Assembly (NCBI GenBank): GCA_015680685.1
Contig: MNCI01004158.1
Coordinates: forward strand, 392,432 to 456,431
Source of the DNA: Gnetum montanum
Lineage: Eukaryota; Streptophyta; Gnetopsida; Gnetales; Gnetaceae
Direction of reading: 5' to 3'
Length of the DNA: 64,000 nucleotides
Every line of letters begins with the position of its first letter. Within the stretch, counting starts at the first letter, position 1. The notes beneath the pieces are model-generated. The model did not search any database. It saw only the letters and a list, made by a program, of their open reading frames with translations, and was not told the DNA's origin. Below, one piece after another: positions 11,840 through 23,684 of this stretch. A program made the position numbers and the translations under genes.

Positions 11840-14580
11840 AAAACATGTTCTTGAGGTTGGTGGACTATCACAACCTATGAAGAAGAAACCTAAAAGTGGA
11901 CATTGACGTGATTAGTCACAATAGTCCTAGGCTGAGAGACAAGTGTAGGAATATCCAAACAATAGCTTAAACTTAGCAATTCATCCATGGAGAGGCAATT
12001 GTACCAAGAGCAAAAATTCAAACAATACTCTTGAAGGAGTGTATTAAAGAAATTAACAACAAGGTAGTTGTGGGCACCCTGCTATCTATAGTAAACTTGA
12101 GGTCCTTCTTGGAGTTTCATTCACAAGAGGTGAGAGACAAATTGTAAGCATCTCCACTATGGTCCACCTTGTTCACCTATGTTGATTGATTTCTCCATGT
12201 GGTCCTATATGCCCATATGGTCCACATGGAGACTTTCTAAGTGTATCATATAAAAAATGTTTTGATATATGCTCATTCAAGCACTGACACCAAAATCTTG
12301 TGACTCTACAGAGTCTATGGTGTGTAAGAAAATGAGTATAAGTTCCTTATGCCTATTGAAAAGATTTATTTTAAGATAAGAATGTACCAAATCTTATCCA
12401 TGGTGTGCTTGAATAGGATCTTATCTTTTGCAACTTGTGGATGTGAAATCCTAAGTGGAAGATACTAGTAAATCTAGCTCATCTCATCTTCCTTAAGATT
12501 AAGATAAAATTCCAAGAAAATCAGTTCGTGACCATGCCATTCTCATGCATTGTCTATAAGTTATGCAAGGAGGCAAGAATTGCAAGTTATACTAATGACA
12601 CCTCTAGATAAGTCCAAAATACCTCATGATAAAAAAACCATGAAGGTTACACTTGTGCGCAAGGACCAAATGATGTTACCACTTCCAAACATTGAACTTG
12701 TAGCAACAAGCACATCTGCGATAGTCATTATATCAACTCCAGTAGTAATTATTCCAATAATAGGGACCATAGGTATCAAACTTCACATGATATAAACTAG
12801 TGTTGTAGGCATTAGCATTCATGAACATGTGATTGATCTTGAAGTCTATCATTTTGCAATAAGCCATTTACAAGAGTTTTCATATGTTGTGAGTTGGGGG
12901 CCATGGGATCTATCCAACATGTTCAACATCATCAAGGATGAATCCTTGATCACAATGGATCCCTTCATGGAATAGGTTTTGATGAACACAACAAGGAATC
13001 ATTAGGTGTAGATCTTGAGATATATGGCTACATTTTAAGTCACTTTGGAATTCAGTGAAGATGCAACCATTGTGGTGATGCCCCATGAAGGCCAATAAGA
13101 AGCTACAAAGCTATTCATTAATCATGTTAATGCAATAGTCAACATCCCTATAACACTAGTTTCTAATTTCATTGCCACCAAAGATATCCAAGTGTTTGCA
13201 AGGGCTGGTGCTTGGGTAAAAGGGAGCATGACTATGACCCAACATAAGGATGAATTAGACATACTACTATAAATAAGCAAAATAGTCAAAAACATATTTG
13301 ACATTCATGAATATGCCAATGTTCTACAATTTGAGCTGATTATAGTAAAGGGAAAATGAGTATTGTATGAAGCCTAGCTGCAATAGGCTAGGTTGGATCC
13401 AAAAGCTATAGAATGAGGTAGCCAAATTCCAAGCCTAGCTTGAAAACTGAATATGCTTCATTATCCTATAGTAGGTTGACCAATTTCAAGAAGATGAAAT
13501 CAATAAGTTGATGGCTAAGTAGGAATAGGTGAAGTTAAAGAAGGAAAATGTAACATGGGATGCATCATTAGCCAAAGCAATTATAGATGACCATCTCCAA
13601 ACCATCATGATGTTACCAGAAGAGAATAAAGACCTAGCAATGGAAAATTAAAGGTTTGCAAAGATGAAAAAAGTGAAGGAATAGATTGAAGCAAGCTCAA
13701 GTCACTTTCATTAAAAAATAATGAAATAAAATTCAAATATCAAGAGGTTGGCTAGGAAGAATTGCAACTTATCAATGGAGGAAGTTCAAGTGGTTTAGTA
13801 ATGGTTTGCGATTAAGATCAAGGCCTCAATAATGAGGCAAAGAGGTAGTTGATGTTCAAAGAGCACTTCAGAGATCAAGTTAGCCTATAAAAGTAGATCA
13901 ATGAAAAAAAATCAAAATGGATGAAACCAACTTGAACATTATCTTACAATAACTAGTCGATACCACATGGAAGAGTGTCCTCATTGAGATTAATGTAGCC
14001 AATTAACTAGAGATGAAGATTAAGGAATTGCAAAGCTAGGATATGACATAGTGTACCTAGAGCTAACTAATGTTTGATATGCTAATCTTACTATGTTAAC
14101 AATAGGTAGGCCTAGGACCAAGTTAGAGAAGTAGGCCGTTGCCACATTTTTCCTTTATGAATGTGAGCACCAACTCCATAACCAAGCATAAAGAAAGCTA
14201 GAAGCAAAAAGCATGGAGTTGGAGGTTCTCCAAGTATAATACACTAGTAAATAGGATGTTGTAGAGGACCTGACACAAAGGATGGCAAATTAACAAGAGG
14301 CTAAGACCAAGTCAATGTGCTAAAAGTAGAGCACATCAATTTTTCTACTTAGTTTGTGTAAGCAAATAAGATGTTTTTAACTTTGCCATGTCCATGGGAT
14401 ATTTTGACGACATCTAAACTTGCAAAACTCTCTTGAAAGGTTAGAGATCCACAAACTAATGATGATAAATTTCAAGTGCTCATGACCTAATTTTGCATGA
14501 AGGAAAAGATGCTAGCTAAATCATCATAGGAATTGCCAAGCAAGAATAATCATTACCATCAAGAACAACATGAAGATTCT
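11840..14580 (+). pseudogene. Retrotransposon coiled-coil ORF, copy C (heavily decayed)
   Basis: A third copy of the coiled-coil ORF found at 4670-6340 and at 23685-26535. Recognisable pieces include GLSQPMKKKPKSG near the start (compare GGLSQPRDKRSRT in the minus-strand copy), heptad-rich segments at 13300-14300 (FLYECEHQLHNQAQ-like and MELEVLQVQY-like), and FAMSMGYFD near 14385 matching PTMPCPWDIL. Frameshifts and stops are frequent throughout, so the boundaries are approximate. It again lies about 230 bp before an LTR start (14810). Confidence 0.55.
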
Positions 14581-14944
14581 TCATTGATGATATTGAAGAT
14601 TCATGTAATTTTTATAAAATTTTAATCTTTGTTTAGTGTTTCATCATTCTTTATAACCATTCAAATAAAAAGTTTTATAATGCGACACTTAGTTAGTTAG
14701 TTAGTTAGTCAATCAATCAACATCGTTCCCACAAATTTTGTAATAAGCTCTATCCCAATTTTGTTTAACTTGATCATGAGCTTTTAGTCAATCGTGGAGA
14801 TATGATGAACATTGAGTAAGTCAACTGCGATGCAATATTGCATGCCTCCATGTGATGTCACATATGCTATATACTAGTCTTCATAAATGGTTATAAATAT
14901 GGCTCATTTACCATGTTTATAGCACCTTTTGGGTACAGAGTAGC

Positions 14945-15878
14945 TAATGAGTGGCGAGGTACCCCTACACTCAACCATATGAATACAAGCGTTTCACGCA
15001 CGATCTGGTTGAACTCCGTAGACGGACTAGTTGTGGTATCTAGATAGTTACTCGTAGATTGCAGTTCGTTGTCTTCCCACCTGGACTAGTATTAGCTTTG
15101 TCATGTATGGTTTAGTGCAGAGTGAGGTGTATGATGTGTTCCTACACTAATGCTACTCTTGGGTATGATGGGAAATAATATTAACTAGGCTAAGAGGGAG
15201 AGAGGGTGAGAGAGAATCTAAACTAGCCTAAGTGTGATGAGCATCTGTTCCTTAATCATTTGTACACATCTTGGACCTCGTGCACGACTACCACTGGGAT
15301 TACCAAGCGCATGGCCTAGGTACGCTACTGGGTTACCAAGAAGTCACACTTAAATGCTCGTGATTAAGTCATACTCATTCTGCATTACTAGAAGATAAGG
15401 GCAGAGAGATATTAGCTAAGAAAGCAATGAATAACAATAACAATAACAATTAATTAATTAAATAATTAAGCTAAGTGGATGCTGCAATGATGAAGTAATC
15501 TCGATCTTTATTACCGGTCATGTGTGTGTCCAAGTACGTCACACTCGAATAAGGATGTCGTACGATTACAATCATCACACTACGGGCATGCACTAGGAGA
15601 AAGGGTTGAGAGGAAAAACTGACAGAAAGTCCCTACTTTAACACTAAGAGCTAAAATCAAAACTTAATACACAGAACTCCAATCTGCCTACCTCTTATTT
15701 ATAGATAAGGAGACAGGCTGTGATATCGCGTACGTGATATCATGTCTAGGCTGTGATATCGCGTCGGCTGTGATATCGCGTACACGATATCGCGTCGGCT
15801 GTGATATCACGTACGTGATATCGCGTCGGCTGTGATATCACGTACGTGATATCACGGCCAACAACACACGACTCATCA
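14945..15878 (-). mobile_element. Solo LTR (934 bp) with 5-bp target duplication GTAGC
   Basis: The left end is TAATGAGTGGCGAGG (first G mutated to A) and the right end ACTCATCA. It is flanked by GTAGC at 14940-14944 and 15879-15883. It is antisense, like the solo LTR at 6962. The U3 part (15716-15860) is a small tandem array of about 35-bp units built from palindromic GATATCGC and GATATCAC, joined by gtacgt and gtcggctgt. It is inserted inside another LTR of the same superfamily. Confidence 0.88.
15716..15860. repeat. GATATCGCG-type tandem repeats in solo-LTR U3
   Basis: At least four imperfect units of ggctgtgatatcgcgtacgt are present, most with a mirrored gtgatatcgc half, so the array is both tandem and inverted. 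Shorter versions of the same motif occur in the solo LTRs at 6962-7792 and 21727-22402. Confidence 0.8.
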
Positions 15879-16250
15879 GTAGCTAAGTTCTTCTAATTTA
15901 TTTTCTTAATTTTCTATAATAGTTAATGAGTACCTACATTATGAATTAAGTTAATTATCTACAATCTTATTTGAGTGGGCTATACTTGAACATAATCTAT
16001 GAACGACAATAAGGTCAAAATTAATTCATATTCAATGCAGCACTTTGACTTAGCATAACATTTACTTTTCCATGTCATTGACTCTTTGATGAAATTTAGA
16101 TTGATGTTTATGTTTTAATGAACATTAATGAATTAGCAAAATGAGCATGATCAATTTCCAACATAAACACATTTGTTTGGTCAGTGCAATAGCGCTATTG
16201 CTTGGTTTGCCTAGTAGCATAATGCTTAGTAATCTTAGTAGTGGATATGT

Positions 16251-18031
16251 GAGTTTGGGGCCTATACAACAATTTGAAAATTAGACACTCATTGCCCTTA
16301 AGCTAGCTTAGGGTTTATTTTATTGTTAATTAGATAAATTACTCAATTTGTATAGCTTGAATTTATTTTGTTAATCATTGAACAATATCATAATCATATG
16401 CATCACGTTGGACTTAACCATATGTAACGACAGTGATCTCACATTTAACCATCTGGATATTTTGTTAGTCCCATCTATGAATTATGACATGGTTTGTTGC
16501 AATGTTGGTGGATCATATGATTGAGCATATGGTATACTTGCCAGTCATCAATCTTGTTGAGATATTTCCAATGACATGGCCAAGATGTCCTCCAATTTCT
16601 TTGTATTACTTGTACGAATTGAATTACATAAATGGTAGGTAAATCTTTTCCTGAGAGTTAATGTGGGCTTGTTTTTGGAAACTTCATTGTTGTCTCAAAA
16701 GCCATTTGTTATGGCTCATTAGAGACTATTCTCACTCATGACACCCTACAAAAGAAAGGATTCTACATTTTCTCTAAATGCTGCCTATATCATAGGAAGG
16801 TTGAAACGATAATGCATTTATTTTATTGAAGACAAATTGTGTAATCATGGAGAGGTTGGGGATTTTGCTCAATGATTAGTGTTTTGTTAAGGTACAAATG
16901 GGTATTGTGTTTCCTACATGCATGCATGACATTGCCTCGTAAGTGAGGTAATGTGACAAGTTTAGCTTGAATTGAGTAAGTGCATGCATGACATTGACTC
17001 GTGGGTGAGGTAACGTGACAAGTTTACATTGAAATGAGTAATTGGATTTGTAATTCTAGTATGCGTCATATCTCTTTTAACTTGGTCGTGTGGACTTTTG
17101 ATAGTTTACACAAGTTGAACAGACTTGACAACACACTGCAAAAATAAATCAATAAAAGAAGTGGTCGCCTTGTTTGTAATCAATTTTGTAGCATTTTATG
17201 ATTTTTCTTCTGATTTTGATTTTGTTTCCTATCATCATTAATCCACTGTACTTCTTAGACTTTTATCAAAAGTGCAATTTCATTACTTCGTGGAGACAGC
17301 CTTCTATGAAACCAGAAACATGACGGAGGCTGAGGTGCAGTTTCAATACGTCGCAGAAGAACTTTCTATTGTACGCGAAACGAGAGGAGCAAAGTGTGTA
17401 CACGTTTCTGCATTATAGGGAGTTAAAAGTTAGCGTGTACATCATGCGTGTCATAGATCCTGAAATGGTGTCCAATCGTTGCTAGAAGATAAAATGCCAC
17501 CCACCCACCCAAACAGCTGCTCTTCAAATTCCATGTACGTACCGGCCAGACTCACGAAACTTCAACGTCACAGGCTTTCTAGAAGTGTATTTTTCAGGGC
17601 GTGCAGGGTTCAATTTCAACCTGGAAGCCTCTAAATTAGCGATGCGTGTGCCTGTGCGTAGTGTAAAACATGCCATGTTGCAGCCATTACCAGTCACCGT
17701 AAGAGGCTGCGGGAATCATGTATCGGTGCATTCATTCATTCGAACATAAGTTGAATATTCATGACCACCGTTTGAACGGAATAGCCAAAACTGTCATCCC
17801 AAACCTTGCTTAAATAAAAACAAAATCTGACCAAAGAGATGATAATGAATGTGCCCACCTTTCCGTAAACAAACAGCACGTCAGGAACACAGCAGGAAAC
17901 TTCGTGTTACATTAAAAGCGATTCATTACAGTCTGAACTCTGCGAAAAATCAAAAATATCTCCAGTTCCGTGAGAGGCGTATTTCACTGGTTTTAAAAGC
18001 AGGATAGTGAAATGTTCGAGTTCCGGACTAT
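16251..18031. other. Intergenic region downstream of the hydrolase gene
   Basis: No gene is recognised. It contains a 62-bp tandem duplication (next entry). From about 17280 the base composition becomes less AT-rich, marking the 3' flank of the hydrolase gene, which is transcribed leftwards. I see no canonical AATAAA signal immediately downstream of its stop codon. Confidence 0.4.
16919..17042. repeat. 62-bp direct tandem duplication
   Basis: Two adjacent units each begin TGCATGCATGACATTG. They continue with ctcgtaagtgagg or ctcgtgggtgagg and gacaagttta, and differ at scattered positions. The period is 62 bp (16919 and 16981). Confidence 0.8.
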
Positions 18032-19735
18032 TCACAGCGACGAGTACACAAGCTTGGGGCCGGAAAGCGGCGGAAGATGAGCCTGCAGCCACCGCAGGAT
18101 GTCGCAGAAAACGGCATCAACGTCGTGGTCGGACTCGCCGGATGTGAGGGCATGCCACAGGCCGGGATATGTGCGCAGGGTTTTATCGGTGCTGGCGGCC
18201 TCACGCCAGAGCGCCTGGCTCACCGACGGATCTGTCACAGTGTCCGCCTCTCCATGCAATACCAAGAATGGCAGTTGAACTTGGTCGAGCCGCTCTGCTA
18301 ACTCCATGCTCGTCCTCAGCATCTCCAGCGCCGTCCTCAGCCTTGGCCTCTGCTGGTACACCAGCTTGTTCTGCCTCACCTGCTCCCATCCATTATCATG
18401 GAATGGAATAAGGCCATGCAATTTCCTTATTATAATTGATTACGCATCACACTTCATGGTCAAAGCAGAAGAAACTGAAGCAGAAGAAACTAAAGCAGAA
18501 GAAACTATCCAGATTCAGAAATAATCAGAATGTGAAGGTAAGGTTTTGTTAGCTTACCTGCTGCCGCTTGATGGGGTCCTTGAACGCCGAGTCGATTACG
18601 TCCTCCCCCGGCACGATTTTCCAGTGTGGGATGATCATCTCCAGCTTTGTCAGAAGCTTCACCACCACCGGATGCGGCTTTATTTTCTCTGATATCTGCG
18701 GACATCATTTACGGAGCCTTCCTTGTCAAGCATCGGGTGTCCAAAACGGAAGCCAATTTCAGATTTAAAACACTCCTAATAACAGTCCAAAAACCAAAAA
18801 CAAAGAAGCAGAAACGATTTAACGGAGATGGCACATAGCAGCGGTCATGATCACTGTGGAGAATCCTTGCGGATTTAGAATAGACCCATGTTCTGGAATC
18901 GTCCAGAGACATCGTTCTGGGATAATTTGTTAAGAATAATTCAGGTTCGTTCGGATAATTATCGTGATATGTTTTTTTTGAGGGAAAGGACAGATACCTT
19001 GCACATGGGGGCGACGAGGACGGCGCCTTGGAAGAAGGTGGGATCCTTTCGATGGAGGAGCAGGGCCACGGCGCCACCCATGGACTCACCGTACAGGAAC
19101 CGCGCCAGGGCCTGGTATTCCTCGCGGCCGCTGACGCTGCTGAAGAAATCGTAGCAGTCGTCGACTATGTTGCTGAATTTCTTGACGTAGCATCTCCGGC
19201 CCTGCGATTTTCCGTGGCCTTCATAGTCTATGCCGAAAACTGCGTACCCGGCCCTGGCCAGCCTTGCTCCCGTGTCTGCAAAATTCCCACCAGAAGAAAT
19301 TAAAAAGAAAAAACACCTCATTCTATCTGTCTCTCTCTCTCTGTATTTTCCCGTGACTCGCAAATTGCGAATCCAAAAACGAACAAAATCCTCCCTCGTT
19401 ACCTTTCATGGACACGCTGCATTCCATGCCGTATCCTGTGTAAACAAGTCAAAGAATCAGAGCCAAATCTACAAATAAAAGCTGAAAATAGAATTCGATG
19501 TTCTGGGGATTTTGCCCACCGACCATGGCAGAGGAAGACCAGAGCTTTGCCGGGAGAAGCGGAGGGGAGCCATCTGCAGGTGAAGAGCTTCACTCCCCTG
19601 CGATTTTGTATGAACTCCTGCACCAAAATCGATGGGCCACTGAACACTCAAAACTGGTAATAACAAGAACAAAAACTTCTGCCATGCAAGCCCTGCAGCA
19701 CCTACCTCGCCGTAATCAGAAGAATCCGCAGCCAT
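18032..19735 (-). CDS. Monoacylglycerol lipase-like alpha/beta hydrolase, six exons
   Basis: Serine hydrolase of the plant monoacylglycerol lipase / caffeoylshikimate esterase-like family, expected to hydrolyse acyl esters in the cytosol or at membranes; the exact substrate cannot be told. Exons by minus-strand order: 19706-19735, 19524-19617, 19403-19435, 18998-19275, 18558-18695, 18032-18379. All introns are GT-AG and keep frame, giving 306 aa (family about 300-350). Seen: RRGVKLFTCRWLP (16-28), oxyanion motif HGYGM (41-45), DYEGHGKS, nucleophile elbow GESMGG with Ser117, HGEAD with Asp237, and WHAL with His267, a complete catalytic triad. No signal peptide or transmembrane helix. The ATG at 19735 gives a short N-terminus (MAADSSDYGE) spliced to EFIQNRRG; the frame stays open upstream but I saw no earlier ATG. 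No defect is visible, so it is likely functional. Confidence 0.92.
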
Positions 19736-20540
19736 GGATGCCGAACTCTGCGCGCTGTACTTCTTCTCCCCACTTGCCCAGAAAAGAAGTCGCGTTAACA
19801 AATAAAAACAGGAGACTTCTTGCCCAATAAATGGCCGGATCGTCGGGTCGGATAAGCACCATCTGTTGTTGAATGATGAAAAGGCCGGAGCTAAAAATAG
19901 CAGCTACCAGCGACGAGGGCGGCCATGAATGAGACTGGACAGCTGCAGCCTGCCATTCTATTCTATTCTGGTTGGCGTTGGATGTTTTTCTTTCTTTCGT
20001 TCGGTTTCAGATGATAAGGAAATCGCCGCAAAGCCCAGCCCTCCGTAGAATCAAACCAAATATCTGCTGGTCAGCCTGCTACAGCCCAGACAGCAACTTT
20101 AGAGTTTGACTCTGCAACGGGGAAACACGGAAATTAAGATTGAGGAAGAAAAAGCCATAGCACATGCTGCGGCGTGCTGAGATGGCATTTACTGTCAACG
20201 CTCTTTGAGTCTGCCCTACTATTTAGTGAATCCTGCTTTGGCGCATGCGTTGTTTCTTTTTGATTTTTGGTAAAACCTTGCCCCTGCTTTGTTATTTTTA
20301 GGTTGGGACTGTACGTTTTTACCTTGAAACGTCGTTAAAACGAATGCTGACGTGGACACTGATGCGCTTTACCAGGAAGACGGGGAAGCAGATGCATGCC
20401 GTTGCTTCGCCGCCCACACGATATGGATAAAAACGTGGGTTGATACCTTACATATTTTTTAAATAATATTTACTTAAAAGATTTATATTGAAATCAGAAC
20501 TAAAATTGAAATTAAGTTATCAAATTAAGAGTCTTTATCA
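19736..20540. promoter_or_regulatory. 5' flank of the hydrolase gene
   Basis: Upstream side of the minus-strand hydrolase gene. It is less AT-rich than the surroundings and shows no retrotransposon sequence until about 20440. A weak TATA-like ctatttttagc reads on the minus strand near 19890-19905. I could not define a transcription start. The assignment as promoter region rests on position only. Confidence 0.35.
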
Positions 20541-20541
20541 T

Positions 20542-20775
20542 TAAGCTAACATTTCATTATTTATAAAAGATAAAAGTAAGGATAATACTATTTTGAAATC
20601 ATGTTATTTAACCTCAAAAGCTATGTGAAATTTTGAAGTTTGACACAAATTAGTTGGAAGTTAACATTTCATTATTGATAAAGATAAAAACAAGGATAAT
20701 ACCATTTTGAAATTATGCTCTTTAACCTTGGAAGCTATGTGAAAATTTAAGGTCTGACACTAAAACTAGTTGGAG
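20542..20775. repeat. Direct tandem duplication of about 115 bp
   Basis: Two adjacent units share taacatttcattatt, gataataccattttgaaat (or one base different) and agctatgtgaaa in the same order and spacing. No coding potential is seen. Confidence 0.75.
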
Positions 20776-20814
20776 AGTTGTAAATCATGTTTTTCTCTAT
20801 TTTTTAGGTAGGGA

Positions 20815-20945
20815 AACTTAAGGCTAGTAGCATAACCATTGCCCATACAAGAGAGTGGATATGACCTACTAAACAAGAGGATCCCACCACAAGACTACGT
20901 TGCTGCCACACTTATAAACAAAAGTAGGAATTAAACCCATAACTA
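20815..20945 (-). mobile_element. SINE-like repeat, copy 1
   Basis: Read on the minus strand it has a box-B-like gggtttaattcctac, then tcttgtggtgggatcctcttg and a 3' part ending near gggcaatggttatgc. Two further copies with the same order of blocks lie at 33262-33400 (minus) and 33710-33870 (plus). A tRNA-derived SINE family is the likeliest explanation. The box A assignment is weak. Confidence 0.45.
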
Positions 20946-21165
20946 CTAAATAAAAAAAATGAGTGTCTTGTTAATGATAAAAATAAACTTAGAATGATCA
21001 TAGGATAGAAATTAGCATTGCATGATTAAAAGCACCTACACTGCTGTCAAACTTATACAAAAAAGTAGGAATTAAACCCATAACTACTAAATAAAATAAA
21101 ATAAAATAAACTAAGAATGATCATAGGATAGAAATTAGCACTACATGATTGAAAGCACATTTCCA
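20902..21165. repeat. 140-bp direct tandem duplication
   Basis: The blocks taggaattaaacccataact and gaatgatcataggatagaaa recur with a 140-bp offset (units start about 20902 and 21042). The first unit includes the end of the adjacent SINE-like copy, so the duplication happened after that insertion. A short (aaaat)n run lies in the second unit. Confidence 0.75.
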
Positions 21166-21721
21166 ATGTGCAATAAAAACGATAACACACAATAATCATT
21201 TATCATCTAAAGTGTACGTCTCTTTTAGATTTCAAACACACACGAAAGTGAGAAAGAAACTATACATGTGTACACACACGAAAATTCAAAGGTTACCTAT
21301 GGTAGATCTTTATTGTTGAATTAATGAAACTAAGAATTAAATCCTCTAAGCATAATGTGACCATTTGATGACAATAGTAGAAAAGATGTGTATTCATGAC
21401 AACTATACATTCTTGATAGTCAAAGACTATTGTAGCTTTCAAATGATTGCTTAATATTTTTGGGGGTGTGGAGATAATGAGATGAATAGAATTTATTAAT
21501 TTACATATTTATGTTTTTGCTATTACATGATGGATTATTTTCATTGGCTTTAATTAGCTTTAGTATATTATGTGTGTTAATATATTTATGTATGACCTAT
21601 GCCCTCGAATGTTGGATCCCAATTTCATTATTTTTGCCTTTAAGTTGAACAAAGAGTGTTTATAGCTTGTTTTCTACTTGGTCATTATAAACTAACTTTT
21701 TTTATTTTTCAAGTGAAGTTG
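21166..21721. other. AT-rich intergenic sequence, nothing recognised
   Basis: No open frame with recognisable protein, no RNA gene and no clear repeat were seen. Confidence 0.4.
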
Positions 21722-21726
21722 AAGGG

Positions 21727-22402
21727 TGATGAGACGCAATATGCACAAGCCGCGATATCACGTCCTCCCCTGCGATATCGCATACGCAATATCGCAGTCT
21801 GCTGCCAAATCTATAAATAAGAGGCGACATTTCCCTCATTTCCATATAGAGGCTAGAAGTAGCGAAGCTCTGGCGGATTGATCACCCCAGAGATAGAATA
21901 TTTTCCATGTGCCTACAGTAGGAGTCCCCCAAGTGAACGGTTCTTTATTCGAGCAGCTTTGTACCTGAATGCAAGTTGTGTACGACAATAAAGATGAGCT
22001 TTGTGGATAAACCTTGCAGTACATGGATAGGTTTATTTAATGTTATTTATTGCTTTCTTAGTAGCACGGCATGAGTACGACTTGGTTACGAGCATTGACG
22101 AATGTGTACGGCTAACCAAGGAATTAGCTACTCATCGCGATTAGATTCTCTCACCCTTGTCTCCTAGAACGTGGGATTAGTATGACTTGATTACGAGCAT
22201 CTANNNNNNNNNNNNNNNNNNNNNNNNNNNNNNNNNNNNNNNNNNNNNNNNNNNNNNNNNNNNNNNNNNNNNNNNNNNNNNNNNNNNNNNNNNNNNNNNN
22301 NNNNNNNNNNNNNNNNNNNNNNTAGTCTGCGGAGTTCGACTGGATCACGCGTGCTACGCTCGTTTCGTATGGTTGAGTGTAGGGGTACATCGCCACTCAT
22401 CA
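21727..22402 (+). mobile_element. Solo LTR in sense orientation with target duplication AAGGG; contains an assembly gap
   Basis: It starts TGATGAGACGC (21727) and ends CGCCACTCATCA (22402). It is flanked by AAGGG at 21722-21726 and 22403-22407. U3 carries cgcaatatg, gcgatatcacg and gcgatatcgcatacgcaatatcgc (broken palindromes), then a TATA box (ctataaataag, about 21811). The R/U5 segment ttattcgagcagctttgtacc is shared with the other LTRs. 119 undetermined bases lie at 22204-22322, so 676 bp is nominal. Confidence 0.88.
22204..22322. other. Assembly gap (119 N)
   Basis: A run of undetermined bases inside the solo LTR. The left flank (tgattacgagcatcta) resembles sequence about 115 bp upstream (ggttacgagcattgac), so a local duplication may have caused the gap. 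Confidence 0.95.
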
Positions 22403-22586
22403 AAGGGTTAGGAGCTTTTATTGGCAAACAACTTAGAGATTAAAAGTTTTACTTTGTTGGTACAATGAAGTTATATTTATCTTTCATATCATTTCATTGG
22501 TATCTTGTAATTGTTGTATGCACCAATCTTTAGTGTAGTCCTTGTCTTTTAGGTGTATTTAGTTTTTGTATTTTACTTTTTGACAA

Positions 22587-23436
22587 TGATGAGCAGCAAG
22601 TATACCATACGCCCAACTATACAAATCACTAGCATTCACTCAGCGATTTGGTCGAATTTTGCAAACTTTAGATTTCTAAGTACATTGGTTCTACGAAGTG
22701 ATCTAACCATTGTAATCATTGTCTTCCCAATTCCACTTGTGAAGTACAGGTGTATGATTAAGTGTAACCGAGGCATATGATTTTTATCATTTATCTTTTT
22801 ATGATTTAAGTTGCCTAAGAACAAGAATAAAGTAATTAACTGCTTAAGTAATTTAATAACTAGCTAATATTTAACTAATCCTAACATAAGCATTTGTTCT
22901 CACTTTTTGTACACATCCTGAACACCTTATAACACTACTGGGTTACCAAGCATTAAGCACTACTAGGATTACCAAGTGTTAGATGTATGCTCAAAGTGGT
23001 CGTACTTATGTTTGCTATTTAATCGATATTAATTAATTACTTAGAAACATTAAAATAAATTGCATGAATATTAAATGCATAAGGAAATAATTAATCTATT
23101 CCAAGTGCTATAACGTTTGATCATAAAAGCCCGTCTTTATTATTGTTCACACTGAGGTGCTTAGGTCTATCAGTGCTTGAATAAATATCTGTATACTTCT
23201 TTGACTCTTATTGTAGGCACTCAGAAAATATTATAACTACTAGAAGAAAAAACTACAAGAGCTTCGCTACAACTACTAAAAGATTACCATAAATGTGGTG
23301 GGTAGGCACACATTTATAAGTAGAAATAGGGGGCCACGTTGATGGATACACGTCAACGTGGCAAACCCCACATCGATAGGATCACGTTGATGAGATCCTA
23401 TTAACGAGGTCACGTCAACAGGAATGCGACTCATCA
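22587..23436 (-). repeat. 3' LTR of the minus-strand Athila-like element
   Basis: 850 bp, ending on the plus strand with gcgactcatca. The part from 22990 on is very similar to 32101-32571, the truncated other LTR. On the minus strand U3 has several inverted and direct gttgatgg / ccatcaac and cacgttga motifs (about 23330-23425) followed by a TATA-like cttataaatgtg (about 23309). Confidence 0.85.
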
Positions 23437-23684
23437 TAACTCCACAACTAAATGAAAACTCATTCTTGAGTGAGTAAAGAAGGAATAAGTTCTTTATAAA
23501 ATATTGGGAAGGTATGGGAATATTAACTAACTACAGACATAAAACAAACATGACAAAAACTGAGTGCCCAAGTGTATAGATTTACAATCATTCGAAAAAT
23601 TAGTGTTCTGAACAAAAAAATTGAACACTATGATAAGAAATGACAATCACGACTCCTTAGTTAGCTGGAAGATGATAAAGAAAA

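Larger units (their letters stand above)
14810..16250 (+). mobile_element. Diverged LTR of element C, split by a solo LTR
   Basis: It starts TGATGAAC at 14810 after a purine-rich gtggagata tract. It contains the perfect 14-bp palindrome ATGCAATATTGCAT (14830-14843) and a TATA-like ataaatatgg (14902-14911). It is interrupted at 14944 by a solo LTR. It continues after 15883 with a segment (ttatttgagtgggctatact) matching the R/U5 part of the other LTRs. I could not place the 3' end exactly. Confidence 0.5.

Noticed and set aside
15716-15860. GATATCGCG repeat array considered as a CRISPR-like or satellite array
   Set aside because: The units are short, inverted, lack unique spacers and sit inside the U3 of a solo LTR in a plant genome.
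18077-18524. Several plus-strand open frames over the hydrolase exons (18077-18421, 18888-19303, 19498-19830)
   Set aside because: They are shadows of the spliced minus-strand gene, whose six exons join in frame with a full catalytic triad.
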